Shown here: positions 25,947 through 34,848 of the stretch, one piece after another
Position numbering within the stretch: the first letter of the stretch is position 1
Layout: every line of letters starts with the position of its first letter
Source: Falsibacillus albus
GTDB lineage: Bacteria > Bacillota > Bacilli > Bacillales > DSM-25281
Assembly (NCBI RefSeq): GCF_003668575.1
Contig: NZ_RCVZ01000001.1
Coordinates: 62,001 to 126,000 of the forward strand
Length of the DNA: 64,000 nt
Reading direction: 5' to 3'
Notes under the pieces: model-generated
Told to the model about the DNA's origin: nothing
Database searches by the model: none
Seen by the model: only the letters and a program-made list of their open reading frames with translations
Translations under genes and position numbers: made by a program

Positions 25947-25988
25947 AAAAAAAAGCCGCATTGAAATAAAAACTTCATGCGGCTTGCA
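25947..25988 (-). terminator. Terminator after the M29 aminopeptidase gene
   Basis: Read on the minus strand, GCCGCATGAAG pairs with TTTCAATGCGGC and is followed by T8. It lies just past the stop codon at 25998. Confidence 0.88.
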
Positions 25989-25997
25989 AAATCAGGT

Positions 25998-27113
25998 TTA
26001 TTTAAGATTTTCGGGATTCAAGCATTCTAATTCAGGCAGGACAAAGCGGCCATCTTTGCGGATGAGCACCTCGTCAAAATAAATTTCTCCACCGCCGTAT
26101 TCAGGACGCTGGATCATGACCATATCCCAGTGAATATTTGAATGGTTTCCATTGTAGGCATCTTCATAGCACTCGCCTGGAGTGAAATGGAAGCTTCCAT
26201 CGATTTTCTCATCAAAAAGGATATCCTGCATAGGGTGAAGGATATATGGGTTTACGCCGATGGCAAATTCACCGACATAGCGTGCTCCTTCATCAGTATC
26301 AAAGATTTTATTGATTCGCTCTGAATCATTGGCTGTCGCTTCAACGATTTTCCCATCCCTGAACGTCAAAGAAACATTCTCAAACGTAAAGCCTTGATAT
26401 GGAGACGGTGTATTGTAAGTAATCGTACCGTTCACGGAATTCTTGACAGGCGCAGAATAAACTTCTCCATCTGGAATGTTCAGGCGGCCAGCACATTTAA
26501 CGGCAGGGATATCTTTGATCGAAAATGTTAAATCCGTTCCCTCTCCAGTCAAACGTACTTTATCAGTCTTGTTCATTAATTCAACAAGGTTGTCCATGGC
26601 TTTATCCATTTTGCTGTAATCCAAGTTGCATACATTAAAATAGAAATCCTCAAATCCTTCAGTACTCATCTTAGCCAATTGCGCCATGGAAGAGTTTGGA
26701 TATCTAAGAACGACCCATTTTGTTTTTGGTACACGGATTTCCCGATGTACTTTTTTGCCTACAGTATTTCCCTGGATTTTCATTTTGTCATCCGGGACAT
26801 CGGCTTGTTCATTAATGTTGTCGCCGGAACGCAGGCCAATATAAGCATCCATCTTGCTCATAACATTAGCTTCAAACTCAGCTATCATGTTAAACTGTTC
26901 TTCTTGGGCCCCCATCAGCAAGGCACGATCAACTTGCTGGTCCTTGAGGGATACAAATGGATAGCCGCCTGCTTCATAAGCTTCCTTCACCAATGCAGTT
27001 ACCAATTCTTTTTGAAGGCCGAAATTTTCGATCAAGACTTTTTCACCCGGCTGAAGTTGAACGGAATAATTAATGAGGTTCTTGGCTAACTTTTCAATAC
27101 GTGGATCTTTCAT
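25998..27113 (-). CDS. M29 family (thermophilic) aminopeptidase
   Basis: A 371-residue metallo-aminopeptidase of family M29 (AmpS/PepS/aminopeptidase T). Metal ligands are in GEGTDLTFSI, the NIPDGEVYSAPVKNSVNG motif (near 235-252), GEFAIGVNP (near 284), and the C-terminal NHSNIHWDMVMI (near 331). It should remove N-terminal residues from peptides in the cytoplasm. The frame opens at TTG 27128, but ATG 27113 has TTTGGAGG 8 nt upstream and fits the family. I give no symbol because more than one M29 paralogue exists in Bacillus. Confidence 0.9.
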   Translation of the reverse strand: MKDPRIEKLAKNLINYSVQLQPGEKVLIENFGLQKELVTALVKEAYEAGGYPFVSLKDQQVDRALLMGAQEEQFNMIAEFEANVMSKMDAYIGLRSGDNINEQADVPDDKMKIQGNTVGKKVHREIRVPKTKWVVLRYPNSSMAQLAKMSTEGFEDFYFNVCNLDYSKMDKAMDNLVELMNKTDKVRLTGEGTDLTFSIKDIPAVKCAGRLNIPDGEVYSAPVKNSVNGTITYNTPSPYQGFTFENVSLTFRDGKIVEATANDSERINKIFDTDEGARYVGEFAIGVNPYILHPMQDILFDEKIDGSFHFTPGECYEDAYNGNHSNIHWDMVMIQRPEYGGGEIYFDEVLIRKDGRFVLPELECLNPENLK

Positions 27114-27266
27114 ATGTATTTCCTCCAAATAAAGAATATTTCAACGTACATATACATTGTAACCGAATTCAAAAAGAATGTTGAATAGAAAGGTTTTAAA
27201 GGAGCTAAAAAATTTTCTGTGAAATAGGAGGATAATTTCATTTACTCTAGAAAATATAATAAAGTC

Positions 27267-27292
27267 GTTTGCGAAATTATCAAATCGGGTAT
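27267..27292 (+). promoter_or_regulatory. SigB-type promoter for the ytxG-ytxH-ytxJ operon
   Basis: GTTTGC at 27267-27272 and GGGTAT at 27287-27292 with a 14-bp spacer fit the general-stress SigB consensus (GTTTAA, 12-15 bp, GGGTAT) well. It is about 33 bp before the ytxG start. In B. subtilis the equivalent operon (csb40) is known to be under SigB and SigH control. A weak SigH-like pair (GAGGATAAT then TAGAAA, 11 bp) lies just upstream, but I would not rely on it. Confidence 0.75.
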
Positions 27293-27325
27293 ACAGCATT
27301 TATATATACAGGAGGTGCATACATA

Positions 27326-27823
27326 TTGATCATCATTCTTTATTTGAGCGCTGCATTAGTGGCAGTGGCATTCCTCATTTTAGTCATTAACCTATCAAAA
27401 ACATTGAAATCATTGCAGTCAACGATGGATAGCGTCTCTACAACCCTTGATGGGCTTGAGACCCAGCTTCAAGGGGTCACGCGAGAAACTACCGACTTGC
27501 TTCATAAAACCAATAGTTTGGCAGAGGATATCCAAGATAAATCAGAGAAATTGAATACTGTTGTCTTTGCAGTGAAGGACGTAGGGGATTCCATACAAGG
27601 TCTTAATCATTCCATTAAAAAGGTTTCAACATCCATTTCAAACGAAGTGGAGAAAAATCAAGATAAAATTTCACAAGTGGTGCAATGGAGCAATGTCTTC
27701 ATGGAAATCCGAGATAAATGGAAATCCAAAAGAAGGGAACAAGAAGCTCCACAGCTGCCTGTAGAAATAAATTCGAAGCCATCCAAGCTTCGGGAACATG
27801 CAGTACAAAGATCAAGATCTTAA
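27326..27823 (+). CDS. ytxG: General stress protein YtxG (DUF948)
   Basis: From TTG at 27326 the product has 165 residues. One N-terminal membrane helix (about 1-22, [18 protein letters not shown]) is followed by long heptad-like helices (about 25-130) and a basic tail, the DUF948 layout. AGGAGGTG ends 8 nt before the TTG, while the open frame further upstream runs through the promoter, so the TTG is preferred. First gene of the SigB operon; ytxH begins 24 bp after its stop. The role in stress survival is not defined; a membrane-anchored coiled coil suggests a scaffold. Confidence 0.85.
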   Translation: MIIILYLSAALVAVAFLILVINLSKTLKSLQSTMDSVSTTLDGLETQLQGVTRETTDLLHKTNSLAEDIQDKSEKLNTVVFAVKDVGDSIQGLNHSIKKVSTSISNEVEKNQDKISQVVQWSNVFMEIRDKWKSKRREQEAPQLPVEINSKPSKLREHAVQRSRS

Positions 27824-27847
27824 AAAACCATTAGGGAGGAAATTAAC

Positions 27848-28294
27848 ATGGCACAGTTAAACGAAACGAATACTACTGAGAGTAATGAACAAAATATCAA
27901 CACGAAGGATTTTGTCATTGGAGCACTAATCGGAGGTATAATCGGTGCAACAACTGCCCTGTTTTTAGCACCCAAATCAGGTAAAGAACTAAGAAGTGAT
28001 CTTAACACGCAGGCTACCACCCTTAAAGAGAAATCAGGGCAATGGAAAGACTCTGCCGTTGAAAAAGGAAATGAATGGGCAGCAGTTGCCAAAGAAAAGA
28101 CTTCGGCTATTTCCCAAGCTGTCCAATCTAATGAATTGGTCAATAAAGTCAAAAATTTCCGCAGTGCAGAACAGCCTGCAGGGGAATTGGAAAATCATCC
28201 GGAAGAAAGTTCTGCTTCCGTCGATGAATTAAATCAAAAGCTTGAAGATACGAAAAAAGCATTCGATGAAACCGAAAAAAATGTAACTCAATAA
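27848..28294 (+). CDS. ytxH: General stress protein YtxH
   Basis: A 148-residue YtxH-family protein. Residues about 20-42 (DFVIGALIGGIIGATTALFL) form a glycine-zipper membrane segment, followed by the conserved PKSGKELRSDL and a long charged amphipathic helix. AGGAGGAAA supplies the start. It is the second gene of the ytxG-ytxH-ytxJ stress operon, and a hairpin at 28317 may reduce read-through to ytxJ. The tail (about 100-148) is Glu/Lys-rich and probably coiled. Confidence 0.87.
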   Translation: MAQLNETNTTESNEQNINTKDFVIGALIGGIIGATTALFLAPKSGKELRSDLNTQATTLKEKSGQWKDSAVEKGNEWAAVAKEKTSAISQAVQSNELVNKVKNFRSAEQPAGELENHPEESSASVDELNQKLEDTKKAFDETEKNVTQ

Positions 28295-28316
28295 TTCAAT
28301 AAAAATTAGGAAGAAT

Positions 28317-28352
28317 AAAACGGTGGAGGATTCCTTCACCGTTTGGTTTTTG
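28317..28352 (+). terminator. Hairpin between ytxH and ytxJ
   Basis: AAACGGTG pairs with CACCGTTT around about 12 nt, followed by GGTTTTTG. It could be a partial terminator that lowers ytxJ expression relative to ytxGH. Confidence 0.65.
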
Positions 28353-28390
28353 ATTACGAGAAGAGACAAAGAAAATGAAGGAGGCACCAC

Positions 28391-28711
28391 ATGAAAATCG
28401 ATTCAGTAGAAGAATTTAATGAGCTTTTGAAGAAAGAAAATCATTTTTTCTTCATGAAACACAGTTTGACTTGTCCAATCAGTGCAAATGCCTATCAGGA
28501 ATTTAACAGATTTTTGGATCAAACCGATGCGAAGGGATATTATTTAGCTGTACAGGAATCACGGAGTCTATCCAATCATATTGCAGAAACATTCGGCATC
28601 AAACATGAATCGCCTCAAGCATTCCTGGTCGATCATGGAGAGGTGCTATGGCATGCGTCCCATAGCAGGATTACAAAAAATGAATTGGAGAAGCAAATGA
28701 CAAAGAGCTGA
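28391..28711 (+). CDS. ytxJ: Bacillithiol-system monothiol protein YtxJ
   Basis: A 106-residue thioredoxin-fold protein. Its active-site loop is KHSLTCPISANAYQ, a single-cysteine TCPIS motif, followed by the cis-proline region HESPQAFLV. This is the YtxJ family, a candidate bacilliredoxin-type protein in firmicutes that make bacillithiol. GAAGGAGGC precedes the ATG. It is the distal member of the SigB operon, possibly with separate expression because of the hairpin before it. Confidence 0.88.
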   Translation: MKIDSVEEFNELLKKENHFFFMKHSLTCPISANAYQEFNRFLDQTDAKGYYLAVQESRSLSNHIAETFGIKHESPQAFLVDHGEVLWHASHSRITKNELEKQMTKS

Positions 28712-28735
28712 TATCATATCAGCTCTTTCATTTTG
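28701..28735 (+). terminator. Terminator overlapping the ytxJ stop
   Basis: AAAGAGCTGATAT pairs with ATATCAGCTCTTT and contains the TGA stop of ytxJ; a T-rich tail follows. Confidence 0.82.
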
Positions 28736-28742
28736 TCATTAT

Positions 28743-28837
28743 TTTGGCTCTAGACTAAAAACTATTGGCTCTTTTCGTAAATGTAGCTATTGTTCAAATA
28801 TTGAGTAAAGTTGATTTCCGCTGCAGGATGCCCGCTT
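28743..28837 (-). repeat. Dispersed Bacillus-type repeat, 3' part only
   Basis: On the minus strand this reads GCATCCTGCAGCGGAAATCAAC, split here as GCATCCTGCAGCGG then AAATCAAC, then a variable stretch and TTTACGAAAAGAGCC. The same elements in the same order end the copies at 42975-43240 and 50880-51016. Only the distal half is present, against the 3' end of the FtsA-like gene. Confidence 0.7.
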
Positions 28838-28842
28838 TATTT

Positions 28843-30993
28843 TCATTTTGTTTCCGCCATGGGCCAAACAATTTCCAAGGCGTCGCCAGAATTGATTTCT
28901 TCATAAAAGGTGGTGATTTCATTGTTCTTTAATAGTTTGAAGTTTCCGCAGGCTTTCTTTGGCATTTCAATTTCGACGTGTCGGAACAAGTCTTGGAAAA
29001 TGAATGGCTCCCTTGTCTTGATCTCCACTTCAATTTCATCTCCATACTCCAATGTGTCGTCTGAAGATAATGGAGTCCCTTGTCTGCTAATGATTGCTGC
29101 GGGCTTTTCTAATTTCAGCTTCTGTCCGTTAAATGTGATTTCGATGGAATATGACAGCTGCCACTGCTTTAATGCCGCAATGTTTTTAACACTCGGATTG
29201 GAAGCAGGAATGAGTTCAATGGAATCATGCTCATTAATTCGATCTTGCAGCCTTCCATCATTGCCATTGATAAGGACCTTCCCGGAAAACGATGGCAGGA
29301 ATGTATCCTTGCGATTAATTTTAATTCGGAAGGGTTTAAGATTTACCGGCATTGGAAGTACTTTCAATATGTCTTCGATCGATTGAGGAAATGTCATTTC
29401 AATGGTATCTTTATCTGCCAGATATTCTTGTAAATCTGCTTTATATCCATTTTTAAAAATGGACATTTCAAGGGTATGTTCTTCACCATTGATTGATATA
29501 CTTTTTGTCGGGATTTGATCGATAAAATCAATGATCTTGACTTTGGCGGGATCTCCATCCTTTCCATTTTCTGTATTGATCGTGTCCCCGTGATGAACTT
29601 CAGTGCTTAGTTCGCATATGGCCCCATTTTTTAGTATGGTCGGTTCTTTCCCGTGCTGGCCGGGAATTGTCACAGTTTGACCATTAAAATTAATCATGAT
29701 GGCCATGCCTGGTTTCCCATAAAGCTTTGAAATCTTTTGCCCGGATGCAAGCAGGCAATCTCCGACCGTAAGTTTCTTGACTTCAAATAACCTGACGGGG
29801 CGGTCGTTCACTTGAACGGTTATATATTGGACCGGTGACTTTTTAGCTGCAATCGCTATTCCCACAGGTGTGACGTATTCGGGTCCACTGCTGATGCCGG
29901 ATTCGATGGTTAATCCTTGAATGGCATCCGAGCCTCTAATGGCAACCCTGTTGGCTGGAAGCTCTAATATATGCGCCAATCTTTCGGGAAGTTCTGGAGT
30001 CAGACTTCCACCTCCTACGAGCATGACGGCCTTGGGAGGCTGGCCATTGTTCAAGGATCGAATTTCATTGGAGATTGCTTGTGCAAGTTTGTCGATCGAG
30101 TAAGATATTTTTTGAACGACTTCTTTTTTGACAAGAGTAGATTCAAACCCTAGGATGTCTTTGACTTGAATGGTTTCATTCTTGCTTAATTCCCTCTTGG
30201 CTTTTTCGGCCAGGGGAAAATCCAGGAGTAATTGGTCGCTAAGCGCCTCGGTAATTTCGTCTCCTGCCACAGGGACCATCCCGTACGCTACAACTGTTCC
30301 CATATTCGTGAGGGCAATATCGGATGTGCCAGCCCCAATATCTACAAGAGCAACATTGAGCCGTCTCATCGAAGGGGGGATCAATACATTGATCGCCGCG
30401 ATTGGCTCAAGGGTAAGAGCTTCCATTTCCAAGCCGGCACGATTCAATGCGGATATGAGGGATTCCACCACAACCCTTGGCAGGAAGGTTGCAATGATTT
30501 CGACAGATACTTCATCGCCCTGTTGGTCGATCAAACTGCCGATTTCTTCACCATCGAGGCGGTAGTAAAGAACTGAATAGCCTACACAATAGTAGTAATA
30601 GCTTTTTTCATTGTCATTTTTTTCAGCGGCGAATGCCTGGGCCTGCTGGACAGCGGTCAATTCCAAATGCAATATATCTTGTTTCTTGATCATTGGCTTG
30701 CCTTTGATCGTAAGCTTGGCAGTCGCCATTTCCGTTTTTAAAGCCCTGCCGGCAGCGGCCACACATACTTTTTCCAAAGGGCCATGCGTTTGTTCCAGTT
30801 CCGCTTTGATTTCTTGTATGACCCTTGACACTGCGAGGACGTCGTGAATTTGTCCATCCAGCATGGCACGTTCTTTATGTTCCCGTACAAGCAAATCAGT
30901 GACATGATATACTTGGTCTTTTTCTTCAAGAATAATGCCCACCACAGATCGCGTGCCGATATCAAGGGCAAACACTTTATTATTTTTCAGCAA
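28843..30993 (-). CDS. FtsA/PilM-like actin-fold ATPase with a long repeat tail
   Basis: A 717-residue protein from TTG 30993 (AGGTGTG just upstream); ATG at 31023 is an alternative without a ribosome binding site. Residues about 1-390 are an FtsA/PilM-type actin fold: phosphate-1 loop ALDIGTRSVVGII, an SHS2 (1C) insertion ending VCVAAAGRALKT, phosphate-2 loop VALVDIGAGTSDIAL (about 215) and adenosine motif VMLVGGGSLTPELPERL (about 325). The remaining 320 residues, absent from FtsA (about 430 aa), hold several copies of a unit of I-x-I-N-G, a central G, then I-x-x-G-D-x-I-E, like beta-grasp repeats. There is no membrane segment. It is not FtsA proper; function is unknown. Confidence 0.8.
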   Translation of the reverse strand: MLKNNKVFALDIGTRSVVGIILEEKDQVYHVTDLLVREHKERAMLDGQIHDVLAVSRVIQEIKAELEQTHGPLEKVCVAAAGRALKTEMATAKLTIKGKPMIKKQDILHLELTAVQQAQAFAAEKNDNEKSYYYYCVGYSVLYYRLDGEEIGSLIDQQGDEVSVEIIATFLPRVVVESLISALNRAGLEMEALTLEPIAAINVLIPPSMRRLNVALVDIGAGTSDIALTNMGTVVAYGMVPVAGDEITEALSDQLLLDFPLAEKAKRELSKNETIQVKDILGFESTLVKKEVVQKISYSIDKLAQAISNEIRSLNNGQPPKAVMLVGGGSLTPELPERLAHILELPANRVAIRGSDAIQGLTIESGISSGPEYVTPVGIAIAAKKSPVQYITVQVNDRPVRLFEVKKLTVGDCLLASGQKISKLYGKPGMAIMINFNGQTVTIPGQHGKEPTILKNGAICELSTEVHHGDTINTENGKDGDPAKVKIIDFIDQIPTKSISINGEEHTLEMSIFKNGYKADLQEYLADKDTIEMTFPQSIEDILKVLPMPVNLKPFRIKINRKDTFLPSFSGKVLINGNDGRLQDRINEHDSIELIPASNPSVKNIAALKQWQLSYSIEITFNGQKLKLEKPAAIISRQGTPLSSDDTLEYGDEIEVEIKTREPFIFQDLFRHVEIEMPKKACGNFKLLKNNEITTFYEEINSGDALEIVWPMAETK

Positions 30994-31068
30994 TTGCACA
31001 CACCTACTTTGAATTCTTATCATAAAATACTTTAATACTTAAAAGCGTTTAATTAATAAAGTTTTTTC

Positions 31069-31097
31069 GTGACTTTTTGATTTTTATCCCTTATAAT
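31069..31097 (+). promoter_or_regulatory. Candidate SigA promoter for aroA
   Basis: GTGACT (31069-31074) and TATAAT (31092-31097) with 17 bp between, about 107 bp before the aroA start. Confidence 0.55.
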
Positions 31098-31203
31098 AAA
31101 CCCTAATATATGAAAAATGTAACACAATTTAAGTTTATGGAAAAGAATTGTTCTACTGGATAATTCTTTTTAAATTTTTTGCCCAGGGAAAGGATGAGCA
31201 TCA

Positions 31204-32280
31204 GTGAGCAATAAAGAGCTGGATCAATTAAGGCAGCAAGTGGATGAAATGAATTTGGATCTATTAAAACTAATCAACGAGCGAGCACGCCTTGTACAAG
31301 AAATAGGCAAGGTGAAAGAGAAGCAAGGTGTGAACAGGTATGATCCAGTTCGTGAAAGGAAAATGCTTGACTTGATCAAGGACCAAAATGACGGCCCTTT
31401 TGAGCATTCAACTGTTGAGCATATCTTTAAGGAGATTTTCAAAGCGGGGCTGGAGCTTCAAAAGGATGATCATCGCAAAGCACTTCTCGTTTCAAGGAAG
31501 AAGAAAGCTGAAGATACGATCGTTGATATAAAAGGTGAAAAAATCGGTGATGGAAATCCTCATTATATCTTTGGTCCATGTGCGGTTGAATCATATGAAC
31601 AGGTTGCCGAAGTGGCGAAATCAATCAAGGCAAAAGGGTTGAAAATGCTGCGCGGTGGTGCTTTCAAACCAAGGACTTCCCCATATGACTTCCAAGGACT
31701 AGGCATTGAAGGATTGAAAATCTTAAAGAAAATTGCGGACGACTTTGATTTGGCCGTTGTCAGTGAAATTGTGAATCCCGCAGATGTTGAAAAAGCAGTG
31801 GAATATATAGATGTTATTCAAATCGGTGCCAGGAATATGCAGAACTTTGAATTGCTTAAAGCTGCAGGGGCAGTGAAAAAACCGGTGTTATTGAAGCGAG
31901 GCTTAGCAGCAACGATTGAAGAGTTCATTAATGCGGCAGAGTACATTATGTCGCAGGGAAATGGCGATATCATCCTTTGCGAACGCGGCATTCGCACATA
32001 TGAGAGGGCGACCCGCAATACGCTGGATATTTCTGCTGTGCCAATCTTGAAGCAGGAAACGCATCTTCCTGTCATGGTTGACGTAACTCATTCAACCGGA
32101 CGCAGGGATCTGCTGCTTCCAACCGCCAAGGCAGCATTGGCTATCGGAGCTGATGGGGTAATGGCAGAGGTACATCCTGATCCGGCAGTCGCGTTGTCCG
32201 ATTCTGCACAGCAAATGGACATAAAACAATTCGATGATTTTTATTCAACATTATTAAAGAACCATCCCTTAAAAGTATAG
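31204..32280 (+). CDS. aroA: Bifunctional chorismate mutase / DAHP synthase AroA (AroG)
   Basis: A 358-residue fusion. Residues about 1-85 are an AroQ-type chorismate mutase domain ([20 protein letters not shown] through [12 protein letters not shown]), which in Bacillus also senses chorismate/prephenate for feedback inhibition. Residues about 100-358 are the DAHP synthase barrel joining phosphoenolpyruvate and erythrose-4-phosphate: [57 protein letters not shown]. The start is GTG 31204 after AAAGGATGA, and the N-terminus aligns with B. subtilis AroA. ccpA follows, as in B. subtilis. Confidence 0.96.
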   Translation: MSNKELDQLRQQVDEMNLDLLKLINERARLVQEIGKVKEKQGVNRYDPVRERKMLDLIKDQNDGPFEHSTVEHIFKEIFKAGLELQKDDHRKALLVSRKKKAEDTIVDIKGEKIGDGNPHYIFGPCAVESYEQVAEVAKSIKAKGLKMLRGGAFKPRTSPYDFQGLGIEGLKILKKIADDFDLAVVSEIVNPADVEKAVEYIDVIQIGARNMQNFELLKAAGAVKKPVLLKRGLAATIEEFINAAEYIMSQGNGDIILCERGIRTYERATRNTLDISAVPILKQETHLPVMVDVTHSTGRRDLLLPTAKAALAIGADGVMAEVHPDPAVALSDSAQQMDIKQFDDFYSTLLKNHPLKV

Positions 32281-32308
32281 GGAAATTATGGATCGATAAT
32301 GCAATACG

Positions 32309-32350
32309 GGAAGCTGGTGCTGAAGGCATCAGCTTCTATTTTTGTCTTTT
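32309..32350 (+). terminator. Terminator after aroA
   Basis: GAAGCTGGTGC pairs with GCATCAGCTTC around TGAAG, with one internal mismatch, and a T-rich tail follows. Confidence 0.78.
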
Positions 32351-32404
32351 TATGAGATTTATGAGTTAAATTGTGAATTCCTAGGCAAAATAATAGTGAA
32401 TTAA

Positions 32405-32433
32405 TTGCTTGTAAGAGCTTACTATCGTATGAT
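32405..32433 (+). promoter_or_regulatory. Candidate promoter for ccpA
   Basis: TTGCTT (32405-32410) and TATGAT (32428-32433), 17-bp spacer. A second pair (ATGACT, 17 bp, TATAAA, ending near 32560) is closer to the gene. Either or both could drive ccpA in the roughly 250-bp upstream region, which has no other feature. Confidence 0.4.
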
Positions 32434-32598
32434 AGGTAACATAATTTAAGTTTTTCTGAAGGACTCTTTCGAAAAGCTTCCAGTGACGATCGGATGGTTT
32501 TTTCACCGATGCACCTATGCTAAAGAATGCATGACTAGATCTGGATATTATGCTATAAAATAAATAAATGTCGAAATGTACGAAGGAGTGTGCTGGTA

Positions 32599-33597
32599 AT
32601 GAACATCACAATATATGATGTTGCCAGGGAGGCAAATGTTTCCATGGCTACTGTATCAAGGGTCGTAAATGGAAACCCTAATGTTAAACCCGCTACAAGA
32701 AAAAAGGTGATGGAAGTAATCGACCGTCTCGGATATCGGCCAAATGCGGTGGCAAGAGGTCTTGCTAGTAAGAAAACGACGACTGTCGGAGTGATCATCC
32801 CTGATATTTCCAACATTTTCTTTGCTGAATTGGCAAGGGGAATCGAGGATATTGCCACGATGTATAAATACAATATCATCCTGAGCAATTCCGATCAAAA
32901 TAAGGAAAAAGAGCTTCATTTATTGAATACCATGCTTGGAAAACAAGTGGACGGCATAGTATTCATGGGCGGGAACATCACGGAAGAACATGTAGAAGAA
33001 TTTGAAAAGTCACCTGTACCAATTGTATTGGCAGGTTCAGTCGAAAGCTCGGGACAAACTCCATCCGTCAATATCGACTATTATCAAGCGACATACGATG
33101 CAGTAAAAGAACTAATAGATAAAGGCCATAAGAAAGTGGCATTCGTCGTTGGTCCTTTCCATGATACCATCAATCAGGCTCAAAAGCTGGAAGGCTACAA
33201 AAAAGCACTGAACGATTCGAGCCTATCCTTTGACGAAGAATTGGTTGTCGAAGGCGACTATACGTATGATTCAGGAATGGAAGCATGGCAAAAACTAAGT
33301 GAATTAAAAGAGCGGCCAACTGCAGCCATTGTCGGCAATGATGAAATGGCCCTTGGAGTCGTTCACGGTGCACAGGATGCTGGACTCCACATTCCGGATG
33401 ATCTTGAAGTCATCACCTCCGATAACACACGCCTTGCATTGATGGTAAGGCCGCAGCTGACTTCAGTCGTCCAGCCCCTATATGATATCGGAGCGGTTGC
33501 GATGCGCTTGTTGACCAAGTATATGAATAAAGAAGAAGTGAACGAAAATATTGTCGTATTGCCTCATCGAATTGAACATAGAAGCTCGACAAAATAA
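32599..33597 (+). CDS. ccpA: Catabolite control protein CcpA
   Basis: A 332-residue LacI/GalR-family regulator, the master of carbon catabolite control in Firmicutes. With HPr-Ser46-P it binds cre sites. The N-terminal HTH is [23 protein letters not shown] and the hinge helix [20 protein letters not shown] matches CcpA. The periplasmic-binding-like core follows, with HPr-contact residues expected near 295-308 ([18 protein letters not shown] region). ATG 32599 is preceded by GAAGGAGTG. Its likely targets in this window are cre sites at acuA/acsA and at the methionine gamma-lyase. Confidence 0.96.
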   Translation: MNITIYDVAREANVSMATVSRVVNGNPNVKPATRKKVMEVIDRLGYRPNAVARGLASKKTTTVGVIIPDISNIFFAELARGIEDIATMYKYNIILSNSDQNKEKELHLLNTMLGKQVDGIVFMGGNITEEHVEEFEKSPVPIVLAGSVESSGQTPSVNIDYYQATYDAVKELIDKGHKKVAFVVGPFHDTINQAQKLEGYKKALNDSSLSFDEELVVEGDYTYDSGMEAWQKLSELKERPTAAIVGNDEMALGVVHGAQDAGLHIPDDLEVITSDNTRLALMVRPQLTSVVQPLYDIGAVAMRLLTKYMNKEEVNENIVVLPHRIEHRSSTK

Positions 33598-33620
33598 TTA
33601 GGCTGCCAAAGCCCATCACC

Positions 33621-33654
33621 AAAAAAGGATAACCGATTGAGGTTATCCTTTTTG
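33621..33654. terminator. Bidirectional terminator between ccpA and acuC
   Basis: AAAAAGGATAACC pairs with GGTTATCCTTTTT around GATTGA. Confidence 0.93.
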
Positions 33655-33666
33655 GCGTTCAACTAG

Positions 33667-34848
33667 CTACTCCGAACCATTCCGTGAACGTTCGTTTTGC
33701 CTAATGATATAAAGCGCTTTTTCCACAGTATTTCTATTCTTTTCGGTTATTTCCCCTTTTCTAGGGATGGGTTTATAAAGGTTGGATGGGTCATCCCATG
33801 TAGGAATCAATTCAACCGGGGATTGCTGCTCCCAGCGGGCTATCCAGTCTTTGGGCACATTTCGCTCCGCGAAATCCATTTGCCCTGTCATTTCAAGCCA
33901 TATGTAAGACCAAGCTCTTGGGACTACCCGCCATATGTCATATCCGCCTCCCCCGACTGCAATCCACTTGCCGCCACAATAGGCATGTGCAAGTTCATGT
34001 GCAAGCCTGGGAATTTCCTTATAGATACGCATCGTTGAAGAAAGATGGGTGAGAGGGTCAAAGTAATGCGCATCAGCACCATTTTGTGTCAGGATGACAT
34101 CGGGCTTAAAATATTCAATCACTTCCCGAAAAGCGGTATCGTATGCATCTATCCAAGAGTCATCCTCCGTAAAAGCGTCCAATGGAACATTGAAGCAGAA
34201 ACCGTAGCCTTTTCCACTCCCTCTTTCGGTTACATTGCCTGTTCCAGGAAATAAGTATCTTCCTGTCTCATGTATGGAAAGGGTACAGACATTGGGATCA
34301 TCGTAAAATGACCATTGCACCCCGTCTCCGTGATGTGCATCCGTGTCAACGTAAAGGACGCGGGCATCATATTTCTCCCTTAAATATTTGATTGCTACTG
34401 AGCAATCATTATAAATGCAAAATCCTGATGCTTTTCCACGGAACCCATGATGAAGGCCGCCGCCCAGGTGAAGGGCGTGATCACTCTCACCGGACATGAC
34501 GGCATCAACGGCTGTCAATGTACCACCGACTAAAAGCGAACTGGCCTCATGCATCCCTTGGAAAATCGGGGTATCTTCCGTACCCAGACCAAAATCCTCT
34601 GCCTGATCCGAGGATAATTCACTTTTCCCTGCAGCCTTCACTGCATTGATATAGGTTGAATTATGGATCATGTTCAGCTCTTCGTCAGAAGCAGCACGTG
34701 GAGGGATGATATCAGATGGCTTAATTGCGTTTAATTTATTTAATAAATCCAGTGTCAATGTCAATCTGAATTGATTGAAAGGATGCTTTTCTGAGAAGCG
34801 GTAGGATAGAAGCTGATCGGAATACACAAATAAAGCTTCTTTCTTCAT
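33667..34848 (-). CDS. acuC: Acetoin utilisation/protein deacetylase AcuC
   Basis: A 393-residue zinc-dependent, class I HDAC-like deacetylase. Motifs: LHLGGGLHHGF (paired catalytic His), YVDTDAHHGDGVQ (Zn ligands Asp and His), NGADAHYFDPL with the third ligand Asp, and the Tyr motif AVGGGGYDIWRV. In B. subtilis AcuC removes the acetyl group that AcuA places on acetyl-CoA synthetase, reactivating it. ATG 34848 overlaps the acuB stop as ATGA, so I reject the longer frame starting at 34875. It is the last gene of acuABC. Confidence 0.94.
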   Translation of the reverse strand: MKKEALFVYSDQLLSYRFSEKHPFNQFRLTLTLDLLNKLNAIKPSDIIPPRAASDEELNMIHNSTYINAVKAAGKSELSSDQAEDFGLGTEDTPIFQGMHEASSLLVGGTLTAVDAVMSGESDHALHLGGGLHHGFRGKASGFCIYNDCSVAIKYLREKYDARVLYVDTDAHHGDGVQWSFYDDPNVCTLSIHETGRYLFPGTGNVTERGSGKGYGFCFNVPLDAFTEDDSWIDAYDTAFREVIEYFKPDVILTQNGADAHYFDPLTHLSSTMRIYKEIPRLAHELAHAYCGGKWIAVGGGGYDIWRVVPRAWSYIWLEMTGQMDFAERNVPKDWIARWEQQSPVELIPTWDDPSNLYKPIPRKGEITEKNRNTVEKALYIIRQNERSRNGSE

